Assembly (NCBI RefSeq): GCF_016734815.1
Contig: NZ_JAERQF010000046.1
Coordinates: forward strand, 1-37,988
DNA from: Hymenobacter rubidus
Lineage (GTDB): Bacteria > Bacteroidota > Bacteroidia > Cytophagales > Hymenobacteraceae
Reading direction: 5' to 3'
Length of the DNA: 37,988 bases
The notes under the pieces were generated by a model. The model was not told the DNA's origin and did not search any database. It saw nothing but the letters and a program-made list of their open reading frames with translations. The position numbers were made by a program, and so were the translations under genes. Every line of letters starts with the position of its first letter. Position 1 is the first letter of the stretch. Shown in pieces: positions 15,877 to 23,766 of the stretch.

Positions 15877-17235
15877 ATGCCCACCGGTACCCTGCTCATC
15901 ATCGACGACGAAGCGCGCTTGCGCCAGCTGCTGGCCCAGGTGCTGGAGCTGGAAGGCTACACCGTGCTGCAAGCCCCCGACGCCCACCGCGGCCTGGAGC
16001 TGCTCCAGCAACACGCCGCCGACATCCTGCTCGTGCTCTCCGACGTGAAGCTGCCCGATGCCAATGGCGTCGACCTGCTGCCCCGCTTCAAAGCCGCCGC
16101 CCCCGATGCCGAAGTGGTGCTGCTCACCGCCTTCGGCACCATCCCCGACGGCGTGAAGGCCATGAAGCTCGGCGCGTTCGACTACCTCACCAAGGGCGAT
16201 TTTGAGCAGCAGCTGGTGGTGGTGGTGGAGCGCGCCGCCGAAAAAGCCCGCCTCCGCCAGCGCGTCACGGAGCTGGAGCGCCGCGTGGGCCAGCAGTACC
16301 GCTTCGAGTCGATGATTGGCGACTCCGTGGAGTTGCGGCGCGTGCAGCAGCTGGCCCGCCAGGTAGCGCCCACCGACAGCACCGTGCTACTCGAAGGCCC
16401 CACCGGCAGCGGCAAGGAACTCTTTGCCCAGGCCATTCACCAGGCCAGCGGGCGGCAGGGCAAGGCCTTTGTGGCCGTCAATTGCAGCGCCTTCCCCAAA
16501 GATTTGCTCGAATCCGAGCTGTTTGGCTACAAGAAAGGCGCCTTCACCGGCGCGCTGGCCGACAAGAAGGGCCTGCTGGAAGAAGCCAACGGCGGCACCC
16601 TGTTTCTGGACGAAATCGGCGAGCTGGAGCTCAACGTGCAGGCCAAGTTCCTGCGCGTGCTCGAAAGCCAAAGCTTCACCAAGCTCGGCGACACCAAGCC
16701 CACCAAGGTCAACCTCCGCCTAGTGGCCGCCACCAACCGCAACCTCAAGCAGGAAGCCGCCGAAGGCCGCTTCCGCTCCGATTTATACTACCGCCTCTCG
16801 GTCTTCACCATTCAGGTGCCGTCGCTCAAAGACCGGCCCGCCGACGTGGCCCCGCTGGCCCAGTTCTTTCTGCAGCACTTCGCCGCCCGCCTCAGCAAGC
16901 GCCTGCCCGGCCTCGCGCCCGAGGCGCTGGCCATGCTGCAACGCTACTCCTGGCCCGGCAATGTGCGCGAGCTGAAAAACGTGCTCGAACGCGCCGCCAT
17001 TCTGGCCCCTAATGGCGAATTGTTATCGGCTGATTATTTACCGGATGAATTCCACGCGCTGGGCCAGCCGGCGCGACTTGGCGCCGATGCGGCCGATGAA
17101 AGCCTACGGGCGCTGGAAGCCCGGCACATCGGCAAGCTGATGGGCGAGCTGGATGGCAATAAGCCGGACGTGGCCAAGCGCTTGGGGATTGGGCTGACGA
17201 CGCTATACCGCAAGCTGGACGAATACGGGCTGTAG
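15877..17235 (+). CDS. Sigma-54-dependent response regulator (NtrC family)
   Basis: A 452-residue activator with the standard three domains. The receiver (about 4-120) has D10-D11, phosphoacceptor D56 in VLSDVKLPDANG and the lysine in YLTKGD. The AAA+ domain (about 143-375) has Walker A GPTGSGKE (174-181), the sigma-54-contacting loop GAFTGA (221-226) and Walker B GTLFLDE (240-246), all intact. The C-terminal Fis-type helix-turn-helix (about 410-452) ends DVAKRLGIGLTTLYRKLDE. It would activate sigma-54 promoters in response to a histidine kinase; the HAMP kinase at 21277 is a possible partner but is not adjacent. Its TAG stop codon is formed by the first bases of the palindrome at 17232-17317. 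Confidence 0.95.
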   Translation: MPTGTLLIIDDEARLRQLLAQVLELEGYTVLQAPDAHRGLELLQQHAADILLVLSDVKLPDANGVDLLPRFKAAAPDAEVVLLTAFGTIPDGVKAMKLGAFDYLTKGDFEQQLVVVVERAAEKARLRQRVTELERRVGQQYRFESMIGDSVELRRVQQLARQVAPTDSTVLLEGPTGSGKELFAQAIHQASGRQGKAFVAVNCSAFPKDLLESELFGYKKGAFTGALADKKGLLEEANGGTLFLDEIGELELNVQAKFLRVLESQSFTKLGDTKPTKVNLRLVAATNRNLKQEAAEGRFRSDLYYRLSVFTIQVPSLKDRPADVAPLAQFFLQHFAARLSKRLPGLAPEALAMLQRYSWPGNVRELKNVLERAAILAPNGELLSADYLPDEFHALGQPARLGADAADESLRALEARHIGKLMGELDGNKPDVAKRLGIGLTTLYRKLDEYGL

Positions 17236-17317
17236 GGGCGGGGCCTGCCCCCGCCCATCGTTCGCGCCTTTGCAACGATTCCGTTCAACGATGGGCGGGG
17301 GCAGGCCCCGCCCCTAC
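17232..17317. repeat. GTAG-hairpin REP-like doublet
   Basis: The arms 17232-17262 and 17287-17317 are perfect 31-base inverse copies. Each is GTAG, an 8-bp stem GGGCGGGG/CCCCGCCC with loop CCTGC, then ATCGTT. A conserved GTAG at the foot of a short hairpin, in inverted pairs, is the known layout of REP sequences mobilised by RAYT (REP-associated tyrosine) transposases. The two ends supply the stop codons of the convergent flanking genes (TAG at 17233-17235 on + and 17314-17316 on -). Confidence 0.8.
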
Positions 17318-20300
17318 CCGGTCAAATCCACCAGCAGCTGGCAGAGGTCGGCTTCTTCGTAGGGTTTGGTGAGACAGGCGTTCATGCCGGCGGCCAGGTA
17401 GGCGGCGCGGTCGGCTGAGAAGGCGTTAGCCGTCAAGGCGATGATGGGAAGCCGGGCTTTCGCTTCGTTGGGGTGGCGGCGAATGGCCTGAGTGACTTCT
17501 AACCCACTCAGGCCCGGCATGCGGATATCGAGCAGGGCCGCGTCGAAGTCATTCTCGCGCAGGTGGGCCAGGGCATCGAGGCCATTGGTCACGGCTGTTA
17601 CCTGCACGCCCCAATATTCGAGCACCACCATGGCAATGCGCAGGTTCACGAGGTTGTCTTCGGCCAGCAGCACGCGCAGGCCGCGCAGCCGCTCGTAGGT
17701 GGCCGTAGGCACCGCGGGTACATGAGCAGCTTCATCCAGAGCGCGAGGCAGAGCCAGCTGAAACGAAAACGTGGTGCCGTAGCCCGGCTCGCTGCACAGG
17801 CGCAGCACGCCGCCCATCAGGTCGACCAGCTGCCCACTGATGGACAAACCCAGGCCCGTACCGCCAAAGCGAAGGCTGGTTTCGGGGCTGGCCTGCGCAA
17901 AAGCATCGAAAATATGCAGCTGCTCCTCGGTTGCAATGCCGATGCCGGTGTCCTGTACCCAGAAGCGCAGCAACAATTGGTGCGGCGTGTCTTGGATAAC
18001 TTCGGCGCCGAGCCGGACGCTGCCGTGCTCGGTGAATTTAATGGCGTTCGAGAGCAGATTGAGTAGCACCTGGTGCAGGCGGTAAGCATCGCCCAGCACG
18101 CGGGGCACGGCCGTGCGCAGGGGCTCAACCACCAAGTCCAGGCCCTTTTCAGCGGCCAGGGCGGCCACGGTGTGGCCGGCGCCTTGCAGGGCCAGGGCCA
18201 GGTCGAAGGCTTCGTGGCTGAGCTGCAAGTGCTGGGTCGTGATTTTAGCCATGTCCAGCACGTCGTTGACCAAGGCCAATAGGTGCTTGCCCGCGTGCTG
18301 CATGATGGCCAGGTATTCGCGTTGCGCCGGGCTCATCGCCGTTTTTTGCAGCAGCGTAGCCATGCCCAACACCCCGTTCAGCGGCGTGCGGATTTCGTGG
18401 CTCATGCGGGCCAGAAAGGCTTCCTTGGCCAAGGCATTTTCTTCGGCTTCGTGCTTGGCTTGCTGCAAGGCTTTTTGGGCCAGTATGCCGCTCGTTACGT
18501 CATACCCCGAGGCAACCACGTAGGGCGGGTAGCCTTCCTCCGTTACCTGATAGGTGTAGCACTGCAGGTAGCGCCGCTCGCCAGAGCCGGTCAGCACGGT
18601 CACCACGCGGGGCAGCGCCTGCCGGGGCTTGGCACCATCGAGGTAAACTTGCAAGGCAGCGTGGTGCTCCGGCGGCAACGCTTCGCGCAGGTGCCGGCCC
18701 ACCAGTTGGGCGGCCGGTACTTCCAGCAGCTGCTCAATGGCCGGGTTCACCGACAACAACACGCCCTGCATGTCGTGCGTGCATATCAGGGCCTGCGAAT
18801 AATACACTAGGTCGTGGTACTGCTTTTCGCGGCGCTCCAGCTCCTGCCGGGCCTGCTTCACGGCCGTGATGTCGGTGCTGATGGTGAGGATGCCCAACTG
18901 CCCGTCGGCGCGCAGCAAAGGCCGCTTGTGCACCTGAAAATGCAGCGTTTCGCCGTTTTTGAGGGTAAAAGGCAGTTCCTGGGTTTGTACTTGCTGCGTT
19001 CTGCGCACCAGCTCGTTCAGCTTGCGCACCTGCCGCATTTCTTCCAGCACCGCGGCCGGGGCCCCGGCCGCCTGCCAGTGCCGGCTGTGCGCAATCATGC
19101 GGTCGTAGGCCGGGTTCGAAAACGACACGGTATTATCGGCGTCTACCATGTAGAGGACATTGGGTAGGGCATCAAGAATCTGGCGCACAAAGGCTTGCTG
19201 ACTTTGGAGCATGGCCTGCACCTCCTGCTGCAATTTCTCCGCCGTGTAGCGGGCCGTGATGTCGATGCCCGAGCCCACCACCACGCGCAAGGTGCCGTCG
19301 GTCTCGAACACCGGCCGCAAATGCCGCATAATCAGCTGCGGGCGCTGGTTTTTGTCGGTGCGCATCTCCTCCCACGTCACGTCGGTGCGGGTGCGCACGG
19401 CCAGGTCGAAGTACTGCTCGCGTTGCCGTTCCAGGCCCTCGGGCTGCCGCTTGTTGCGAAAGGCAAAGTACTCGGCGTTGGTCATGCCGATGATTTGCTG
19501 ACGCACAACCGGGTCCGAAACCGACGACGGGTTAGCGAACAGAAAGCGGTGCTCGGCGTCGAACACCGCCACGTCGACGGGCATCAGGTTGAGGATGGAT
19601 TCGTAGAATTCCTGCTGCCGGGCCAGCTTTTCCTCCGCCTGCTTTCGCTCTGTGATGTCGATGCCCGAGGAAATCACAATGGCACGGCCATCGAGCCCCA
19701 CCACGGGCCGGTACCGCAGCAGGAAATGATGGGGCTCGTCGGCCAGTTCGCGCATTTCTTCCCACGTCACTTCGCACTGTTCCCGCAGGGCTTTGGCAAA
19801 GGCGGCGGTGCGCTGCTGCATGAGGGCCGCGGGGCGCTGCCGGAGGGCACCGGCTTCCTCGCTGGTTTTGCCCACCATCCAGGCGCGGATGGCGGGGTCG
19901 GGCTCGATGGCGGGGTTCAGAAACAGGTAGCGGTGCTCGGCATCGAACACGGCCACGGCGGTGGGCACCTGCTCCAGCAGGCTCTCGTAGAAAGCACGCT
20001 GCCTGCCCAGCAATTGCTCGGCCCCATACCGCTCCGTAATGTTGGTGAGGTAGAGCGTGACGTAGGTTTTGCCGGGTACGGCCACGGCCGTGAACAGGTA
20101 GTGCTGCCCGTCCACGGCCAGTTCCTGCTGGTATTGCTCGGGGGTTTGCAAAGCGGCCTGCACTAGCGAGCGCAAGCGTTGCGACAGGCCTTGCGCATCG
20201 GCGGCCAGGGCGTGCAGCAGCGGAGCGGCGGCCGGGTTGGCATACACCACTTCGCCGGTGGGCGTCAGCCGCAGAATGGGGTTGGGGCTTTGGGCCGGAA

Positions 20301-20871
20301 TGTAGGAAAGCGCCCGAAGCTCGGTGTCGCGCTGGTGGCGCTCCGTCACTTCGCGGTAGCAAATCAGCCGCCCGGCCCGCACGGTGTCCAACACCAGATA
20401 ATCGAGTTCCACCACCCGCCCATCGGCCAGGGTAAAGGCTTCCTGTAGCACAGTTTGGCCGGCGGCGTGCAGCGCGTGGACGCGGGCCTGGAATGCACCA
20501 GGGTCGGAGAAAGCGTTGTCGATGTAAACCGCAGCATAAGGAATGGGCGGTCCGCCCTCGGCCGGGCCTGCTACGGGTGGCAGCCCGAATAGCTCCCAAA
20601 AATGCTCATTAACAAATTGAATCTGCCCCTGCTCGTCTACCAGCACCAGCCCCACGCGCATATTCTGCACCAGGGCCGCGAGCTGGGTCTGGTGGCGTTG
20701 CGCGTGGTTGGTCATGGCGGCCAACTGCAGCTCAAGGGCCGCCATGCGGGCCTGGGATTCGGCGCAAGCAGCCTCCGCCGCCTCGCGCCGCAGCTGCTCG
20801 GCCCTGAGGTGCGCGGCCCACTCATCGGCAGACCGGGCAGTGGCAGGTAAGGCGTTCTGAGGCAACGACAT
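17314..20871 (-). CDS. Soluble hybrid histidine kinase with six PAS modules
   Basis: 1185 residues from ATG 20871; a TTG at 20925 would add 18. No membrane segment is present, so it is cytoplasmic. An N-terminal coiled coil (about 15-60) is followed by six PAS-type modules, each closed by an ITER, ITAR or ITAV-like linker. Modules 3 and 4 are close copies (both have FYES, VAVFDAEHR and VTWEEMR), pointing to tandem duplication. The DHp box LARMSHEIRTPLNGV places the phosphorylated histidine at H825. A HATPase with LLNLLSNAIKFTEHG and GGTGLGLSISGQL follows. The C-terminal receiver has D1115 in ALLDIRMPGLSG. It lacks an HPt domain, so phosphorelay would need a separate HPt protein. It converges on the sigma-54 activator and shares the REP-like element as its 3' end. 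Confidence 0.92.
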   Translation of the reverse strand: MSLPQNALPATARSADEWAAHLRAEQLRREAAEAACAESQARMAALELQLAAMTNHAQRHQTQLAALVQNMRVGLVLVDEQGQIQFVNEHFWELFGLPPVAGPAEGGPPIPYAAVYIDNAFSDPGAFQARVHALHAAGQTVLQEAFTLADGRVVELDYLVLDTVRAGRLICYREVTERHQRDTELRALSYIPAQSPNPILRLTPTGEVVYANPAAAPLLHALAADAQGLSQRLRSLVQAALQTPEQYQQELAVDGQHYLFTAVAVPGKTYVTLYLTNITERYGAEQLLGRQRAFYESLLEQVPTAVAVFDAEHRYLFLNPAIEPDPAIRAWMVGKTSEEAGALRQRPAALMQQRTAAFAKALREQCEVTWEEMRELADEPHHFLLRYRPVVGLDGRAIVISSGIDITERKQAEEKLARQQEFYESILNLMPVDVAVFDAEHRFLFANPSSVSDPVVRQQIIGMTNAEYFAFRNKRQPEGLERQREQYFDLAVRTRTDVTWEEMRTDKNQRPQLIMRHLRPVFETDGTLRVVVGSGIDITARYTAEKLQQEVQAMLQSQQAFVRQILDALPNVLYMVDADNTVSFSNPAYDRMIAHSRHWQAAGAPAAVLEEMRQVRKLNELVRRTQQVQTQELPFTLKNGETLHFQVHKRPLLRADGQLGILTISTDITAVKQARQELERREKQYHDLVYYSQALICTHDMQGVLLSVNPAIEQLLEVPAAQLVGRHLREALPPEHHAALQVYLDGAKPRQALPRVVTVLTGSGERRYLQCYTYQVTEEGYPPYVVASGYDVTSGILAQKALQQAKHEAEENALAKEAFLARMSHEIRTPLNGVLGMATLLQKTAMSPAQREYLAIMQHAGKHLLALVNDVLDMAKITTQHLQLSHEAFDLALALQGAGHTVAALAAEKGLDLVVEPLRTAVPRVLGDAYRLHQVLLNLLSNAIKFTEHGSVRLGAEVIQDTPHQLLLRFWVQDTGIGIATEEQLHIFDAFAQASPETSLRFGGTGLGLSISGQLVDLMGGVLRLCSEPGYGTTFSFQLALPRALDEAAHVPAVPTATYERLRGLRVLLAEDNLVNLRIAMVVLEYWGVQVTAVTNGLDALAHLRENDFDAALLDIRMPGLSGLEVTQAIRRHPNEAKARLPIIALTANAFSADRAAYLAAGMNACLTKPYEEADLCQLLVDLTG

Positions 20872-21276
20872 GCAGGTAGCAGAGGAGGTACGGTAGCAAG
20901 CAGGTTGAAGGCAGACAGGCGCCAACTCTACTCATCAACAGGCCCAACTACGGCGGAGCCAATTCTTAAATTTAAGCCAACAATACCTATTTCATCAGCA
21001 AGGCAGCCAATGAGTTTTTTGAATATTGAAAGTCAACTATGCATTTACGAACAAGGTAAACAGGAATAAGTCTAGGATGAATTCGGCTCACCTCCTGCAC
21101 GGCAGTGGTCTAGCTTTAGGCCAAAAACGGCTGCCTTGTGCCGGCAGGTGCCGCGAGCGTTCCATCTTCGCGTAATGCGAACCGCCGGCCCGCGATTAAA
21201 AGTCCAAGCCGGCGCTGCCGCTGCGTTGGCTGCCCCGCTCCCGCTGCTGGCCGGCCCTGGCTTCCTCATTCCGCTT
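20872..21276. other. Divergent intergenic region; no gene seen
   Basis: This 405-base region separates the hybrid kinase (leftward) and the HAMP kinase (rightward) and must hold promoters for both. A stretch from about 20985 to 21070 is AT-rich. No exact TAnnTTTG box, terminator or repeat family was found. The open frame before 21277 is alanine/proline-rich and looks non-coding. Confidence 0.5.
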
Positions 21277-22722
21277 ATGTCTCTTAAACTCAAAATCCGC
21301 CTGAGCGTCTTTTTGCTGCTGCTGCTGCTCCTGGGGCTGGGCGGCTACGCCTTCTTCACCATCAATTACCTGGAGCACGGCGCCCACGGCATCGAACAGG
21401 CCGATTTCAACCTGGCGCGGACTACGGTGCTGGCCTTTTTGGCGGCCGGTACGGCGGTGGGCGTCACCATGATGGTGCGGCTGCCGCGCATTGTGGTGCG
21501 CCCACTGCGGCGCCTCTCGGCTGATGTGGACAAGGTGGCCGGCCCCGGCCCCGCTACCCGCGTAGCTGTGGGCCGCCGCGACGAAGTGGGCACCATTGCC
21601 GCCGCCGTCAACCGCGTGCTGAGCCAGGCCCAGGACGAGCGCCGCGCCACATTGGCCGAGCTGTTCACCGAGCGCAACCGCATGGACAGCCTCGTGCGCA
21701 GCCTCGACGAAGGCCTGTTGCTGCTGGACGAGCAACGCACCATTGTGCTGGCCAACCCCGTGGCCTGCGACCTGCTGGGCCTGAGGCCAAGCGACCTGCT
21801 GGGCCAGCCCGCCGAAACCGTGGCCGCTGGCAGCGAGCTGCTGCGCGAGCTGCTGGTGCCCCTGGCCGAAGCCAACCTGGCCGGCGATGCCGTGCCCGAC
21901 CCGGTGTTCACGTTCCCACACAAGGGCGACTCGCCCCACTACCAGCTCAGTATCAGCCCCATCGAAACCCTCGACCACGCCAATAAACGCACGCCCGCCG
22001 GCCACATCTTGTGCCTGCGCAACGTGTCCGACTTCAAAAAGCTGGACGAGGTGAAGTCGACCTTCCTGGCCACCATTTCGCACGAGCTGAAGACGCCCCT
22101 GGCTAGCATCAAGCTCAGCCTGATGCTGCTGCAAAACCCGCGCACCTCCGACGCCGAGCGCCAGACCCTGGCTACCGGCATTGGCGAGGAAACCCAGCGC
22201 CTGCTCAACATGGTGGGTCAGCTCATCGAAGTGTCGCGCCTCGACGCGGGGGCCGGCATCAAGCTCAACGTGCAGCCTGTGCGGCTGGCGGAAGTCATTG
22301 GCTACGCCACCCAAACCGTGCAGCCACAGCTGCAGGACAAAGCCATTCAGCTCGACGTGCAGGTGCCCGACACGCTGCCCACTGCCCACGGCGACGTGGA
22401 AAAAACCACCTGGGTGCTTATCAATCTGCTCTCGAACGCCATTCGCTATTCGCCGGCGGCGGCTCCGCTCGTCATCCGGGCCATGCAGTGGGGCGAGATG
22501 GTGCGCGTGAGTGTGGAAGACCAGGGGCCCGGCATCCCGGCCGAGTTTCACAAGCGCATCTTCCAGCGGTTTGCAGGCGTGCCGGGCCAGGGCGGGCACG
22601 GCAGCTCGGGACTGGGGCTGAGCATTTCGCGCGAGTTTATCGACGCGCAGGGCGGGCGGCTGTGGGTAGAAAGCCAGCCCGAAATGGGCAGCCGGTTCCT
22701 GTTTACACTGCCAGTGGCGTAG
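21277..22722 (+). CDS. HAMP/PAS sensor histidine kinase
   Basis: 481 residues from ATG 21277; an upstream in-frame extension to 21136 is low-complexity and unlikely. TM1 (about 9-30) and TM2 (about 48-69) are separated by only some 17 residues, so there is essentially no periplasmic sensor. A HAMP linker (about 69-125, RPLRRLSADVDKV) and a PAS domain (about 137-250) follow. The DHp box ISHELKTPLASIKLS contains H269. The ATPase domain has LINLLSNAIRYSP, VEDQGPGIP and GSSGLGLSISREF. Sensing is therefore likely in the membrane or by the PAS domain. No receiver gene is adjacent on this strand; the sigma-54 activator at 15877 is the nearest unpaired candidate. This domain order resembles KinB-type kinases. 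Confidence 0.93.
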   Translation: MSLKLKIRLSVFLLLLLLLGLGGYAFFTINYLEHGAHGIEQADFNLARTTVLAFLAAGTAVGVTMMVRLPRIVVRPLRRLSADVDKVAGPGPATRVAVGRRDEVGTIAAAVNRVLSQAQDERRATLAELFTERNRMDSLVRSLDEGLLLLDEQRTIVLANPVACDLLGLRPSDLLGQPAETVAAGSELLRELLVPLAEANLAGDAVPDPVFTFPHKGDSPHYQLSISPIETLDHANKRTPAGHILCLRNVSDFKKLDEVKSTFLATISHELKTPLASIKLSLMLLQNPRTSDAERQTLATGIGEETQRLLNMVGQLIEVSRLDAGAGIKLNVQPVRLAEVIGYATQTVQPQLQDKAIQLDVQVPDTLPTAHGDVEKTTWVLINLLSNAIRYSPAAAPLVIRAMQWGEMVRVSVEDQGPGIPAEFHKRIFQRFAGVPGQGGHGSSGLGLSISREFIDAQGGRLWVESQPEMGSRFLFTLPVA

Positions 22723-22743
22723 GACTGAACGCTGGGGGTCTCC

Positions 22744-22847
22744 TGTCATCCTGAGCGCAGCGAAGGACCTTCTCACCAAAGAACAGTTTGCAGTAATCAT
22801 TTACTGCTGCTAACGTGATAAGGTCCTTCGCTGCGCTCAGGATGACA
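22744..22847. repeat. Family A intergenic palindrome
   Basis: The left arm TGTCATCCTGAGCGCAGCG then AAGGACCTTCTCAC pairs with GTGATAAGGTCCTTCGCTG through CGCTCAGGATGACA. The centre (about 40 bases) is unique. It lies 21 bases after the HAMP kinase stop and ahead of the next + strand gene. Confidence 0.88.
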
Positions 22848-22934
22848 GAAGGGAACCGTTTCCGGTTGTTTGCCCCTGCCCTGCGTAAACCCGACCGTAC
22901 CCACGGCTCCGCGCCGCTTCCCCAACCCGATTTT

Positions 22935-23645
22935 ATGCTGACTCCCGCTTCCAAATTCACCGTCGAGCGCCTGACTTTCTCTACCCTAACGGAGCTACCC
23001 AACACCTGGAAGAACCAGGACTACAAGGAGTTATTAATCAAAATGAATTATGATAATCCGGACGCCATCAGCGAGGCCGAACTGAAGGAGATGTGCCTCA
23101 TGTCCTTCACCGATTTGGAGCCCCGCGAGGCGGCCGAAATCGTATTGAGTTATTTGTTTCCGGAAGAATTAACGGCGGGGCAAATCGAGAACCTGGCCCA
23201 CCAGATGCTCACCGAAAAGCTGTGGGAAGAAAACCCGGAATTGCCCCTGCACAAGGGCTTTTACCAAGGCACGCAGCTGCTGCACGATGCCTACAACGGC
23301 ACGTTCCCCAGCACCAAAGCCGTGGAATTCCAGGTGAAATGCACCGCCGAAAACCCGGCCGACCTGGCCATATTTGCCGATGCGCCGGCCGCGCCGCTGC
23401 TGCGCCTGCTGGCCGCCGGCCTGCCCGCTAACGCGCTGCTCAATCGGCTTTTTTCGACGCAGCTGGCCGGCGACAGCTTCGAGGAAGCCCAATCCATTCT
23501 GTGGCAGATAACCACCAAAGAAACTACGGACACTTCCATCGTTTTCGACGTGGTGAGCTCGGCCAACTGGCTGGAAGATTTCAAGTACACCGACTCGTAC
23601 GAGGCCACTACCCACGCCGATACCCAGGCAACGGAAGCAGCCTAA
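22935..23645 (+). CDS. Hypothetical protein, 236 residues
   Basis: The family is not recognised. ATG 22935 starts just after an unrelated 5' stretch, and the frame shows normal high-GC codon bias. The product is acidic and mostly helical, with no signal peptide or membrane segment, so it is probably cytoplasmic. The N half has ISEAELKEMCLMSFTDLEP and EAAEIVLSYLFPEELTAGQ, resembling a helical-repeat protein; the middle has LHKGFYQGTQLLHDAYNGTF. The C-terminal tail after LEDFKYTDSYEA is disordered and acidic. It lies 121 bases before the AsmA-like gene on the same strand and could be co-transcribed with it, but no shared pathway is evident. Confidence 0.75.
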   Translation: MLTPASKFTVERLTFSTLTELPNTWKNQDYKELLIKMNYDNPDAISEAELKEMCLMSFTDLEPREAAEIVLSYLFPEELTAGQIENLAHQMLTEKLWEENPELPLHKGFYQGTQLLHDAYNGTFPSTKAVEFQVKCTAENPADLAIFADAPAAPLLRLLAAGLPANALLNRLFSTQLAGDSFEEAQSILWQITTKETTDTSIVFDVVSSANWLEDFKYTDSYEATTHADTQATEAA

Positions 23646-23766
23646 AAGTGTCTCTGCGACCCTGGCCGGCGCCGCGCCGTTAGGCGCCGTTCGGATTTTC
23701 CCGTATGATTGGCCTACTTTGGCACAACAGTGCGTGACATCAAGCAGGCCGCCGCGGTAAATTGCT

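Noticed and set aside
21196..22800. 534-codon minus-strand frame opposite the HAMP kinase
   Set aside because: The kinase on the plus strand has complete DHp and ATPase motifs; this frame is Gln/His-rich low complexity and runs into the family A repeat.
23720..23733. Sigma-54-like TGGCAC...GTGC before the AsmA-like gene
   Set aside because: The distance between the GG and GC dinucleotides is one base short, and sigma-54 promoters do not tolerate this.
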